Shown piece by piece: positions 1-7,761 of a stretch of 12,899 nucleotides of DNA. The stretch's first letter is position 1; every line of letters begins with the position of its first letter. Source of the stretch: an uncultured Clostridia bacterium. GTDB taxonomy: Bacteria; Bacillota_A; Clostridia; Oscillospirales; Oscillospiraceae. Location of the stretch: the NCBI GenBank assembly GCA_947167435.1, contig CAMVIC010000018.1, positions 1-12,899 on the forward strand. The letters run 5' to 3'. The notes below the pieces were generated by a model. That model searched no databases and was not told the origin of the DNA. It saw nothing but the letters and a program-made list of their open reading frames with translations. The translations under genes and the position numbers were made by a program.

Positions 1-348
1 TTTCGGAGAGCCGATGAACTCCCACCACTGGCGGTAGAGCTCCGACGCTTCAAAGGGACGCAGCCTTGCCACGCTGTCCTTCAGCAGAATATTGGTGATC
101 AGCGCACCGCAGCAAACGGCGCCGAAGATGCACACCGCCAGCTTGCGTGTACGCGGGAAGAGCGCCAGCACAACGGCAGCCAGAAAGAACAGAATGCCCT
201 TTTCCCCCAAAAGCGTGACAAGCTTCATCAGAGGAGTCAGAATTCCGCCCAGGGCAACGGCGGCGTTGTGCTGCAGGCTCAGAAGAGCCTGGTCGAAGGG
301 TGCAAATGTACTGTTGAGCCAGGGGGCCAATGCGGTCAGTTCCATCAT
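1..348 (-). CDS. PAP2-family membrane phosphatase, partial (C-terminus beyond left edge)
   Basis: N-terminal 116 residues of a PAP2 (type 2 phosphatidic acid phosphatase) family protein; the reading frame is open to base 1. Such enzymes dephosphorylate lipid phosphates or undecaprenyl pyrophosphate at the membrane. Visible: hydrophobic helices at about residues 29-47, 50-64 and 70-89, then KDSVARLRP at residues 90-98, which fits the KX6RP first catalytic motif of the family. The PSGH and SRX5HX3D motifs would lie outside the window, so activity cannot be judged. The start is the first of two tandem ATGs (348, 345), preceded on the minus strand by AGAAGG about 5 nt upstream. It begins 24 nt after the stop of the CotH-like gene, so the two are probably co-transcribed from the promoter near 2773-2801. 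Substrate is not inferable. Confidence 0.85.
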   Translation of the reverse strand, partial: MMELTALAPWLNSTFAPFDQALLSLQHNAAVALGGILTPLMKLVTLLGEKGILFFLAAVVLALFPRTRKLAVCIFGAVCCGALITNILLKDSVARLRPFEASELYRQWWEFIGSPK

Positions 349-372
349 CAGAACCTTCTTTCCTGTTATAGA

Positions 373-2748
373 TTATCGGCCAAAAATCGTGGCCCGCTCC
401 TCGGCACTCACCTGGAGATACCAGCAGAGCTTGTCGATGGTGTGAATCTCCCAGTTGTTGTCCAGGACGAAGTGCCGCAGCAGATCCACCTGCGCGTGCC
501 ACTCCTCCATGCTCAATCCCCAACGGTCCCGGTCCCGGGCGGCGTCCGGCTCCAGCAGAGTCTCCAGCTGGTCGATTCGGGCCAGCACATGCTCGTTGGA
601 GAGGACACCGGCACTCAGCTGCGCGTAGCGCTGCAGTGCCTTTTGCCGGAATTCCGGGTTCTGGATCAGACCCCGCAGCATAGCGGGTATCTGATTGCCG
701 GCGTTGCCCACGTCCTGCTCCAGCAGGATGGTGAAATCGCTGCCGTTGTAGTAGAAGGCCCAGTCCAGATCGTAAAAGGCAAAGTACCATTTGCCGCCGT
801 TTTCCGGGGAGGAAAAAATCCTGGCGTTGCCCTGAATGTCAGTGTTGGCGGAATAGCCCTCGAACAGGAACCAGTCGATAAAGTTGTCCTCGTCCACAAG
901 CTGGCAGAAGCGCCGGTAATATTCCTCCTCGCCCAGGGAGTGCTCCCAGGCCATGGTGACCACTTCCTCAAAGAAGCTGGAGCCCACGGGCGCGGGAGTC
1001 CGGTACGTGGTGACGCTGCTCTTGCTGACGCCTGCATGGGAGGCGTAATACTGGCGGGAGAAGTCCTCCTTCAGGCAGTAGATGCCGTAATACTCGCCGT
1101 TGATGTATAGAATGCAGTACTTGCTTGCCTGGGTATAGAGGGAATCGGAACCCTCCAGAACCAGCTGCTGGAAGAGCTCGTTTCGAAAAATGGAGAAGGT
1201 GTAGTCCTGTCCGGCCCGGATGGCGAGGGAACCGTAATCGGTGATGCCGTTGCCGAACACGTCGCAGTTCAGGTCCCCTCCGTAGCGGCCCCTGAAGGAG
1301 ACGCCGAGACTCTTTTTCGGCAGACTCAGACTGGTCCAGCCCTTCATGCTCACATCACATGCCTGGTTAAAGCCCGTCGCCCCGCCATAGAGGGCCAGAT
1401 TCGCCGGCACCTTAACGTCCTTGTCGCCGTTGGCGTACATCTTGTCAAAGGCATCGGCATCATCTACAACCAGACTGAGCACCGGCAGGTGGTTCTGCTC
1501 ATTGAGAAAATAGCTGTAAGTGGCGACCCGGCTGGGCAGCGCCCCGTCCTCCATGCTCATAAGACGGACAATGCTTGTCCGGTCAATGTGGATGGGGCCG
1601 GTATAGCGCTGGGATTCGCTGGTGGGCACGCTGCCGTCGAGGGTGTAGAAAAGAGTGCCGTTTCCGCTGAATTCCAGGTCCAGAGCGGTCACCCCGTCAT
1701 ATACGCCGTCAGGAGTCAGGGCAAGGGGCTGCTGGGAGACGCGGCGTACGCCGCCCGTGTTTTCTGCCAGGGGCGTGGGGGAGAGAAAGTAGAAAAAGCC
1801 GCCCCGGCCCGGGCTGCGCCCGAAGCTCCCGCCCAGGGGCAGGTCGTGCAGATAGACCGCGTCCACCACCTGTCCCGCGGAATCCGACAGCCAGAGCTGC
1901 TCCCCGTCGGCGCCGAGGCCGAAGCCGGTGTTGAGAACGTCTTCCCGGGAGGCGGGCGCGTCCGCCGTGCAGCAGACCAGCAGCAGCTCGCCCGGGGAAA
2001 GCTGCCGTGCCGGGAACTGCCAGAGCTTCCGCTGATTCCGGTCGTCGGACAGATAGTAACCGCTCAAATCCACCGTCTGCTGGGAGATGTTTTGAATCTC
2101 TACCCAGTCGCAACCCTCGCCGCTGACCTGCGGGGTCTCCCCAATGTTGGCCACCACAACCTCGCTGATGCACAGGGGCCCGGCAGGGCGGCTGGCCTCG
2201 CACCAGCTCTCGTAGCCCTGAACGCTGTTGGGATAGCCGGGGCTGATCCAGCAGGTGAGATGAAAGGCACCGGCCTCGTCCCGGGCAAGGGAGCGGTCCG
2301 CCCGGTCGGAAAAGCAGTACAGGGAATCCGCACTGCTGCCGTCCGGTGCCAGAAGAAACAGGGTTTCTCCGAGCGCGAGGGAAAAGCTGTCATCCCCGCA
2401 GAATACCAGGCACAGTCCGCCCGGCTGCAGGGTCAGATCGCGGGGAAGGGGGAGCCGGGCCTCATCCGCCCGGTCGGAAAGGGACCAGCCTGCCAGGCTT
2501 ACCGGCTGTGCGGAGCAGTTTTCCAGCTCCACCCAGTCGGAGTATTGCCCGCTGCCGTCCTGCAGACTGCTGCGGTTTTTCACCATCAGCTCCGAGATCC
2601 GAAGAAGTCCGCCATAGTCTGGGGCGGGAGTGGGCTCGGCTGCAGGCGTCGGTTCGGGAGACTGTGTTTTCCCGCAGGCAGCCAGCAGCAGAGCCAGAAA
2701 CAGAACCGACAGCACAAGGCCGGCCTGTCTGATTGCTTTGTTGTTCAT
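373..2748 (-). CDS. CotH-kinase family lipoprotein with two lamin-tail domains
   Basis: 791-residue predicted surface lipoprotein. The N-terminus has a short positive stretch, a hydrophobic core and the lipobox LAAC, with acylated Cys25. A Pro/Thr-rich linker (about 29-44) follows. Two lamin-tail-like domains start near residues 48 (ISELMVKNRSSLQDGS, then DWVELEN) and 193 (ISEVVVANIG, then DWVEIQN). A chitobiase C-terminal/Fn3-associated-like segment (about 355-410, FYTLDGSVPTS) precedes a CotH kinase domain (about 420-765). Candidate kinase residues are D637 and N641 in NTDIQGN and the DLD at 660-662, comparable to the catalytic-loop Asp and metal-binding Asp of CotH. CotH is an atypical secretory protein kinase in spore coats; in non-spore contexts the lamin-tail forms are exported and of unknown target. 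The start is ATG 2748, not the in-frame start at 2826, because it gives a clean signal peptide and has GGAGG 4 nt upstream. The 2826 start would place a 26-residue hydrophilic leader ahead of it and lies upstream of the -10 box. It heads an operon with the PAP2 gene. Family assignment is firm; kinase activity is inferred. Confidence 0.9.
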   Translation of the reverse strand: MNNKAIRQAGLVLSVLFLALLLAACGKTQSPEPTPAAEPTPAPDYGGLLRISELMVKNRSSLQDGSGQYSDWVELENCSAQPVSLAGWSLSDRADEARLPLPRDLTLQPGGLCLVFCGDDSFSLALGETLFLLAPDGSSADSLYCFSDRADRSLARDEAGAFHLTCWISPGYPNSVQGYESWCEASRPAGPLCISEVVVANIGETPQVSGEGCDWVEIQNISQQTVDLSGYYLSDDRNQRKLWQFPARQLSPGELLLVCCTADAPASREDVLNTGFGLGADGEQLWLSDSAGQVVDAVYLHDLPLGGSFGRSPGRGGFFYFLSPTPLAENTGGVRRVSQQPLALTPDGVYDGVTALDLEFSGNGTLFYTLDGSVPTSESQRYTGPIHIDRTSIVRLMSMEDGALPSRVATYSYFLNEQNHLPVLSLVVDDADAFDKMYANGDKDVKVPANLALYGGATGFNQACDVSMKGWTSLSLPKKSLGVSFRGRYGGDLNCDVFGNGITDYGSLAIRAGQDYTFSIFRNELFQQLVLEGSDSLYTQASKYCILYINGEYYGIYCLKEDFSRQYYASHAGVSKSSVTTYRTPAPVGSSFFEEVVTMAWEHSLGEEEYYRRFCQLVDEDNFIDWFLFEGYSANTDIQGNARIFSSPENGGKWYFAFYDLDWAFYYNGSDFTILLEQDVGNAGNQIPAMLRGLIQNPEFRQKALQRYAQLSAGVLSNEHVLARIDQLETLLEPDAARDRDRWGLSMEEWHAQVDLLRHFVLDNNWEIHTIDKLCWYLQVSAEERATIFGR

Positions 2749-2772
2749 AATGCCTCCATGTCTGTTCGTCTC

Positions 2773-2801
2773 ATTGTAGCAAGATTTCTGCCCGATGGCA
2801 A
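2773..2801 (-). promoter_or_regulatory. Promoter of the CotH-like/PAP2 operon
   Basis: On the minus strand TTGCCA (2801-2796) and TACAAT (2778-2773) are separated by exactly 17 bases. TGC stands directly before the -10 box (extended -10). Predicted transcription starts near 2766, giving an 18-base leader before ATG 2748. Very close to sigma-A consensus; no operator is evident. Confidence 0.75.
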
Positions 2802-2864
2802 GGTTTCTTCCTGATTTTTCTGACAAAGAGGAAAAAGAAAAACGGAAAAATGCGGAAAGAGCAG

Positions 2865-2893
2865 TTGACTATATCCGGAGAAAAATGTAGAAT
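2865..2893 (+). promoter_or_regulatory. Promoter of holB-ricT
   Basis: TTGACT (2865-2870) and TAGAAT (2888-2893) have a 17-base spacer, a good sigma-A promoter. Transcription would start near 2900, about 32 bases before the GTG start of holB. Together with the minus-strand promoter at 2773-2801 it makes the 183-base gap between the two operons a simple divergent promoter region. I see no riboswitch or other RNA in it. Confidence 0.75.
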
Positions 2894-2931
2894 AAACCAG
2901 TTGACCGGCATATCTCACGGAGGGAAATGCA

Positions 2932-3756
2932 GTGGCGGATTTTCATATCAAAGACGCGCACCGTCTTTCACATGCCTATATCATATCTGCCGCCTCCCAG
3001 GAGGAAAGCCAGGCTCAGGCCCTGCGAATCGCCGCCGCGGCGGTTTGCACGGGAACGGAACCGCTGCCCTGCGGCAGCTGCCGCGCCTGCCGAAAGGCCT
3101 TTGCCGGCATCCACCCGGATATCATCCGTGTGCGCCGGGAGACGGACGACAAGGGACGGCAGAAAAAGGAACTGCGCGTGGACCAGGTCCGCGCCATGGC
3201 GGCGGACGCGGTGGTGTTGCCCAATGAGGCCGAGCGGAAGGTATATCTGATCGAGGATGCCGACCGCATGAATCTCCAGGCGCAGAACGCGGCGCTGAAG
3301 CTGCTGGAAGAGCCGCCCGCGGGTGTGCATTTCCTGCTGTGCGTCACCAATCCGCAGCAGCTGCTGCCAACGGTTCGCTCCCGCTGCGCGGAGCTTGTGT
3401 GCTCCGGCGGTGACGAAGAAGCGGATGAGGACAGCCGGAAGCTGGCAGCCGCCTTTGTCAGGACCGCAGCCCGGGGTGACCCGGCGGAGCTTCTGCGCTG
3501 GTGCATGGAAAATGAAGGACTGGACACCCGGTCCGCAGTCTCCTTTCTGGAGAGTACGCAGCGGCTGCTTGCCGATATGGCCTGCGGCAGGGCAGACGCC
3601 CGGGGCTTGTCGCGCAGTGCGATTGTGCGCCTGAACGGGCTGACGGAGGACTGCCTGCGGCGGCTTAAGGTCAACACGGGGGTCAAACACATATTTGGCC
3701 TGCTGGCGGTGGAAGCCATCGACAGCAGCGGAAACAGGGGATCAGGCATTGATTGA
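2932..3756 (+). CDS. holB: DNA polymerase III delta-prime subunit
   Basis: 274-residue clamp-loader subunit of the AAA+ fold. With delta and tau/gamma it opens the beta sliding clamp and loads it on primed DNA. Visible: a degenerate P-loop region without Walker A lysine near residues 16-25, as expected for delta-prime, which does not hydrolyse ATP. Four zinc-ligand cysteines are C39, C47, C50 and C53 (CGSCRAC region). The Walker-B-like VYLIEDADRM is at about 104-113, LKLLEEPP at about 123-129, and the sensor/SRC motif RSRC at 149-152. It starts at GTG 2932, with GGAGGG at 2919-2924 and a 7-base spacer; the nearby ATG at 2927 is out of frame. The protein is somewhat shorter than the usual 310-340 residues, the shortfall being in the C-terminal collar domain. 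Its stop overlaps the start of ricT, the same gene order as B. subtilis holB-yaaT. Confidence 0.93.
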   Translation: MADFHIKDAHRLSHAYIISAASQEESQAQALRIAAAAVCTGTEPLPCGSCRACRKAFAGIHPDIIRVRRETDDKGRQKKELRVDQVRAMAADAVVLPNEAERKVYLIEDADRMNLQAQNAALKLLEEPPAGVHFLLCVTNPQQLLPTVRSRCAELVCSGGDEEADEDSRKLAAAFVRTAARGDPAELLRWCMENEGLDTRSAVSFLESTQRLLADMACGRADARGLSRSAIVRLNGLTEDCLRRLKVNTGVKHIFGLLAVEAIDSSGNRGSGID

Positions 3757-5092
3757 AGTAGTCAGTATCAAATTCAAAAACCGGGGCAAGTGCTATTACT
3801 TTGACCCCAAGGGTCTGCAGATCAAAACCGGCGACCGGGTTATTGTGGAGACGGCAAAGGGCCTGGAGATTGCGGACTGCAGCCGCGGCAATCACACCGT
3901 GGAGGAAACCGCCGTGGTATTGCCGCTGCGTCCGGTGGCGCGGATTGCCACTGCCGACGACCTGCGCATCGCGGAACTGAACAAGCGCCGGGAGAAAGAG
4001 GCTTTCGGGATCTGCCAGCAGAAGATTGCAGAGCACGGGCTGGACATGAAGCTGGTGGACGTGGAATGCAATTTTGAGGGGAACAAGACCATGTTCTTCT
4101 TTACCGCCGATGGCCGCGTTGATTTTCGGGAGCTGGTAAAGGACCTGGCCGGCATCTTCCGCAACCGCATCGAGCTGCGGCAGATCGGCGTGCGGGATGA
4201 GGCAAAAATGCTGGGCGGAATCGGCATCTGCGGACGACCCTATTGCTGTAGCCAGTTTCTGGATGATTTTCAGCCGGTTTCCACCAAAATGGCAAAGATC
4301 CAGTCTCTGTCGCTGAATCCGGCGAAGATATCCGGCAGCTGCGGCAGGCTGATGTGCTGCCTGCGCTATGAGCAGGAGGCCTATGAGGAGCTCATTAAAA
4401 AAGTGCCGAAACAGGGCGCTTTTGTAGAGACCAAGGACGGCTACGGTACCGCGGTACAGGTGAATCTCCTTCGCCAGACCGTGAAGGTCAGGTTGGACGG
4501 AGACAGCGACGATACCCTCAAGGTATTCAAGGCCAACGAGCTGGCCGCCGTTCCCGGGGGACGGCCCAAGGAGGGCGAGCCCTACCCCTCGGTTCTGCAC
4601 TATGTGCCGGAACCGGAGGAGCAGGAGGAAGAGCAGGAAGACGAATGGGCCGTGCCTCTGCTGGTGACGCCGGAGCCCGTACGGACCGAATCGCCCGCAG
4701 AGCCGGGGACGGACGGGAAAAAGCGCCGCCGCCGCAGAGGGGGACGGGACAAAAAGCCCAAAACCGAAGACGGCGAGAAACAGGAACAGCAGGCAAAGCC
4801 CCAGGAGAAGCCTGCGCAGTCCGCCAGAGACAAGGCAAAGCCGGAGCAGGAGGCCAGGCAGGGCGAAGGGAAGAGTCGCAGCGGCAGGAACCGCCGCTCC
4901 GGTGAAAACCGCAGCAAGGCCACCGTCAAGCCTGTGAAGGTGGAGCCGAGAAGCGGCGAGGCAAAAAACACGGACAGCGCAAAACCCAAGAGCGGGGATG
5001 CCCCCAAAGCAGACGGGGAGCAGAGCCGCCGCCGTCGCCATCATCGCAAGCCCAGACCCAAAACCGACGGGGAGAGCAAGCCCCAGACCTGA
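3749..5092 (+). CDS. ricT: PSP1-domain protein RicT (YaaT), with long Arg-rich tail
   Basis: 447 residues from TTG 3749. In B. subtilis RicT joins RicA and RicF in the Fe-S-containing Ric complex, which steers RNase Y mRNA processing and affects sporulation, competence and biofilm formation. The PSP1 core covers about residues 1-265: the opening IEVVSIKFKNRGKCYYFDP, the cysteine groups CGRPYCC (C161, C166, C167) and CGRLMCC (C198, C203, C204), and KMAKIQSLSLNPAKISG between them. All are strongly typical of the family and probably cluster ligands. From about residue 285 the protein becomes acidic (EEQEEEQEDE) and then a Lys/Arg/Gln/Pro-rich, low-complexity tail with RRRRRGGRD (326-334) and RRRRHHRK (427-434). 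B. subtilis RicT (about 275 residues) lacks such a tail. The TTG start matches the conserved family N-terminus, has AGGGG 8 bases upstream (3736-3740) and overlaps the holB stop by 8 bases, implying translational coupling. An earlier in-frame ATG at 3695 would add 18 residues unlike the family. Confidence 0.92.
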   Translation: MIEVVSIKFKNRGKCYYFDPKGLQIKTGDRVIVETAKGLEIADCSRGNHTVEETAVVLPLRPVARIATADDLRIAELNKRREKEAFGICQQKIAEHGLDMKLVDVECNFEGNKTMFFFTADGRVDFRELVKDLAGIFRNRIELRQIGVRDEAKMLGGIGICGRPYCCSQFLDDFQPVSTKMAKIQSLSLNPAKISGSCGRLMCCLRYEQEAYEELIKKVPKQGAFVETKDGYGTAVQVNLLRQTVKVRLDGDSDDTLKVFKANELAAVPGGRPKEGEPYPSVLHYVPEPEEQEEEQEDEWAVPLLVTPEPVRTESPAEPGTDGKKRRRRRGGRDKKPKTEDGEKQEQQAKPQEKPAQSARDKAKPEQEARQGEGKSRSGRNRRSGENRSKATVKPVKVEPRSGEAKNTDSAKPKSGDAPKADGEQSRRRRHHRKPRPKTDGESKPQT

Positions 5093-5105
5093 GAGCGATA
5101 TACAG

Positions 5106-5147
5106 AAAAAAACGATACCGGAAGAGGCCTTCCGGTATCGTTTTTTT
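5106..5147. terminator. Bidirectional intrinsic terminator
   Basis: A perfect 12-bp stem (5113-5124 with 5129-5140) closes on the 4-base loop AGGC. It is flanked by seven A (5106-5112) and seven T (5141-5147), so it reads as a rho-independent terminator on both strands. It lies 13 bases after the ricT stop and about 55 bases beyond the stop of the convergent phosphoketolase gene, serving both. Confidence 0.93.
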
Positions 5148-5201
5148 CGGAATTGACGCTCCGGTGCAAAGCCGGAACGGCCAGAGATTGTGAGAGACGG
5201 G

Positions 5202-7565
5202 TTAATTCCACTTCCACTCGGTGACTTCCGGCAGGTCCACGCCGTACTTAGCGATGTACTGCCTGTGCTCCACCAGCTTGTCCTGCATCTGCTGCACCAG
5301 ATAGGCGCCCCGATTGCCCAGCTGAGGCAGATTGTAGACTGCGGCCATGACCAGGTTGAAGCGGTCGAGCTTGTTCAGCACGCGCATATCGAAGGGCGTG
5401 GTGATGGTGCCCTCCTCGATGTAGCCGCGCACGTGCAGATTCTTGTTGACGCGCTTATAGGTCAGTTCATGGATCAGACTGGGATAGCCGTGGAAGGCGA
5501 AGAGGATGGGCTTGTCTCTGGTAAAGAGCAGGTCATACTCCTGCTGGCTCAGGCCGTGGGGATGCTGGGTGTCCGACTGCAGACGCATCAGGTCCACCAC
5601 GTTGACCACGCGGATTTTCAGTTCCGGGAAGGCGTCGCGCAGGATGGTGACGGCGGCCAGAGTTTCCAGGGTGGGCGTGTCGCCGCAGCAGGCCATGACG
5701 ATGTCCGGCTCCTCTCCTTTGTCGGTGCTGGCCCACTGCCAGATGCCGATGCCCTGGGTGCAGTGCTTGACCGCCTGCTCCATGGTCAGCCACTGGGGCC
5801 GCGGATGCTTGGAAGCCACAATGCAGTTTACATAATTCCTACTGCGGATGCAGTGGTCAAAGCAGCTCAGCAGGCAATTGGCATCGGGAGGCAGATACAG
5901 GCGCACCACGTCCGCCTTCTTGTTGACCATGTGGTCCAGGAAGCCCGGGTCCTGGTGGGTGAAGCCGTTGTGGTCCTGCTGCCAGACGTTGGAGGCCAGC
6001 ACGTAGTTGAGGGAGGCGATGTCGTGGCGCCAGGGCAGCTGATTGCAGACCTTCAGCCACTTGGCGTGCTGGGAGAACATGGAGTCCACGATGCGGATAA
6101 AGGCCTCGTAGGAGTTGAAGAAGCCGTGGCGGCCGGTGAGCAGATAGCCCTCCAGCATGCCCTGGCACACATGCTCGGAGAGCATGGAGTCCATGACCCG
6201 GCCGTTCTCATCCAGATGGTCGTCAATGTCGTACACGTCGCCGTTCCAGGCCCGGTCGGTGACCTCAAACACCGGGGTCAGCCGGTTCGAAGTGGTCTCA
6301 TCGGGGCCGAAGGAGCGGAAGTTGCGTTCCTTTTCGTTGAGCTTGTAGATATCCCGCACGAATTTGCCCAGCTCGGCCATGTCCTGGGCCTCCACACTGC
6401 CGGGGAAGGGCACGTCCACGCCGTAGTCCCGGAAGTCCGGCATGCGCAGATCCCGCATCAGCTGGCCGCCGTTTGCATGGGGATTGGCGCCCATGCGGCG
6501 TTTGCCCTCAGGCGGCAGCCGGCGCAGCTCCTCCACGGGAACGCCGTTTGCGTCGAACAGCTCCTCGGGCTTATAGCTCTTGAGCCAGTCCTCGATCTGG
6601 CGGATATGCTCGGCGGAGTCCGGCTGGATGGGCACCTGATGGGCTCTCCAGTAGCCCTCCACCTTGGCGCCGTCCACATAGTCCGGGCCGGTCCAGCCCT
6701 TGGGGGTGCGCAGTACGATCATGGGCCACTGGGGGCGGTCCCGGTTCCCATCCTCCCGCGCCGCCTTCTGATAGCGTAGGATCTTCTCCACGCACTCGTC
6801 CAGGGTGTCGGCCATTTTGCGGTGCATCTCGGCCGGGTCGCTGCCCTCCACGAAATGGGGCTCCCAGCCGCAGCCGACAAAGAAGCTCTCCAGCTCCCCG
6901 TGAGGGATGCGGGCCAGGACGGTGGGATTGGCAATCTTATAGCCGTTCAGGTGCAGAATGGGCAGCACCGCGCCGTCGGTCTCGGCGGAGAGGAACTTGT
7001 TGAGCTGCCAGGAGGTGGCCAGAGGGCCTGTCTCCGCCTCGCCGTCGCCCACCACCGTGGCGGCGATCAGGTCCGGATTGTCGGTGACGGCGCCGAAGGC
7101 ATGGGCCAGGGAGTAGCCCAGCTCACCGCCCTCGTTGATGGAGCCCGGCGTTTCCGGCGCCACATGGGAGGGGATACCGCCCGGGAAGGAGAAGCGCTTG
7201 AAGAGCCGCTGCATGCCCTCCTTATCCTGGCTGATGTCCGGATAGACCTCCTGATAGCTGCCGTCCAGCCAGTCCTGCGCCACCATGGCGTTGCCGCCGT
7301 GGCCGGGACCGGAGATATAGATCATGTCCAGGTCAAATTCCTTAATGACACGGTTCAGGTGCGTATAGATGAAGTTCTGACCGGGGCAGGTTCCCCAGTG
7401 GCCGACAATTTTCTTCTTGATGTGTTCTGCGGTGAGCGGCTGCTCCAGCAGGGGATCGTCCAGCAGATACAGCTGGCAGGCTGTGAGATAGTTTGCCGCG
7501 CGCCAGTATTTGTCCATAACCCGGAGCTCGGCGTCCGTGGCGGGAGTGCGGTTGAGTATAGCCAT
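5202..7565 (-). CDS. xfp: Xylulose-5-phosphate/fructose-6-phosphate phosphoketolase
   Basis: 787-residue thiamine-diphosphate enzyme that cleaves xylulose 5-phosphate (often also fructose 6-phosphate) with phosphate to acetyl-phosphate plus glyceraldehyde 3-phosphate (or erythrose 4-phosphate). Cytosolic. Visible: GHWGTCPG (55-62) and SGPGHGGN (85-92) with likely active-site His56 and His89; the family signature EGGELGY (145-151); the ThDP/Mg motif GDGEAETG (173-180) with Asn189; and the second signature [12 protein letters not shown] (530-541). Length matches full bacterial enzymes (about 790-825). Start ATG 7565 has AAGGAGG with an 8-base spacer; the upstream in-frame ATG at 7607 lies ahead of the promoter -10 box. 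It stands alone: own promoter, own terminator, no ackA, pta or pentose gene adjacent in the window. The product would feed acetate kinase for ATP. Sequence cannot settle whether it prefers xylulose-5-P or acts on both. Confidence 0.96.
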   Translation of the reverse strand: MAILNRTPATDAELRVMDKYWRAANYLTACQLYLLDDPLLEQPLTAEHIKKKIVGHWGTCPGQNFIYTHLNRVIKEFDLDMIYISGPGHGGNAMVAQDWLDGSYQEVYPDISQDKEGMQRLFKRFSFPGGIPSHVAPETPGSINEGGELGYSLAHAFGAVTDNPDLIAATVVGDGEAETGPLATSWQLNKFLSAETDGAVLPILHLNGYKIANPTVLARIPHGELESFFVGCGWEPHFVEGSDPAEMHRKMADTLDECVEKILRYQKAAREDGNRDRPQWPMIVLRTPKGWTGPDYVDGAKVEGYWRAHQVPIQPDSAEHIRQIEDWLKSYKPEELFDANGVPVEELRRLPPEGKRRMGANPHANGGQLMRDLRMPDFRDYGVDVPFPGSVEAQDMAELGKFVRDIYKLNEKERNFRSFGPDETTSNRLTPVFEVTDRAWNGDVYDIDDHLDENGRVMDSMLSEHVCQGMLEGYLLTGRHGFFNSYEAFIRIVDSMFSQHAKWLKVCNQLPWRHDIASLNYVLASNVWQQDHNGFTHQDPGFLDHMVNKKADVVRLYLPPDANCLLSCFDHCIRSRNYVNCIVASKHPRPQWLTMEQAVKHCTQGIGIWQWASTDKGEEPDIVMACCGDTPTLETLAAVTILRDAFPELKIRVVNVVDLMRLQSDTQHPHGLSQQEYDLLFTRDKPILFAFHGYPSLIHELTYKRVNKNLHVRGYIEEGTITTPFDMRVLNKLDRFNLVMAAVYNLPQLGNRGAYLVQQMQDKLVEHRQYIAKYGVDLPEVTEWKWN

Positions 7566-7597
7566 AATCAAAGCCTCCTTTTTCAAAATCTGTATTG

Positions 7598-7626
7598 AGT
7601 GTAGCACTTTTCTCCCGGTTTGACCA
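7598..7626 (-). promoter_or_regulatory. Probable promoter of the phosphoketolase gene
   Basis: On the minus strand TGGTCA (7626-7621) and TACACT (7603-7598) are separated by 17 bases, with TGC directly before the -10 box. The -35 box is weak (4 of 6), compensated by the extended -10. Predicted leader about 26 bases. No catabolite-response (cre-like) palindrome was recognised. Confidence 0.55.
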
Positions 7627-7694
7627 TCCCATTTTTACTCATTTTGCCGAGCGCCCGCCGTCATCCCGGCAGGCTGAGGAACAGCGGATTTTTC

Positions 7695-7723
7695 TTGTAA
7701 TAATCACCCGGGCATGCTAAAAT
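7695..7723 (+). promoter_or_regulatory. Promoter of the mgtE-led operon
   Basis: TTGTAA (7695-7700) and TAAAAT (7718-7723) have a 17-base spacer and TGC immediately before the -10 box. Transcription would start near 7730, about 32 bases before the mgtE ATG. That is too short to hold an M-box riboswitch. The rest of the 196-base gap to the phosphoketolase start shows only a weak 4-bp inverted repeat near 7658-7671. Confidence 0.7.
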
Positions 7724-7761
7724 AATATGTCTGATTTCATCCGCGTACGGGGGTGTGTTTG

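Noticed and set aside
1489..2814. 441-codon plus-strand frame opposite the CotH-like gene
   Set aside because: No domain is recognisable, and it runs against a lipoprotein gene with a clear signal peptide, RBS and promoter.
3683..5044. 453-codon minus-strand frame with Leu/Phe/Ala-rich stretches resembling membrane segments
   Set aside because: The hydrophobic runs are the complement of the Lys/Arg/Glu-rich ricT tail and holB end. No RBS or promoter supports it, and ricT is clearly genuine.
4620..5080. Repetitive Lys/Arg/Glu codons in the 3' part of ricT as a tandem DNA repeat
   Set aside because: Low-complexity at protein level only; no regular repeat unit in the DNA could be seen.
5190..6779. 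529-codon open frame on the plus strand, antisense to phosphoketolase
   Set aside because: A shadow of GC-rich codon usage opposite a complete, motif-rich enzyme gene. Its translation is Val/Gly/His-rich with no recognisable domain, and the convergent terminator and the minus-strand RBS/promoter support only the phosphoketolase.
7627..7694. Possible regulatory RNA or riboswitch between the phosphoketolase and mgtE promoters
   Set aside because: Lies upstream of the mgtE promoter and of the phosphoketolase -35 box, so it is untranscribed in either direction by the best promoters. Only a weak 4-bp inverted repeat is visible.
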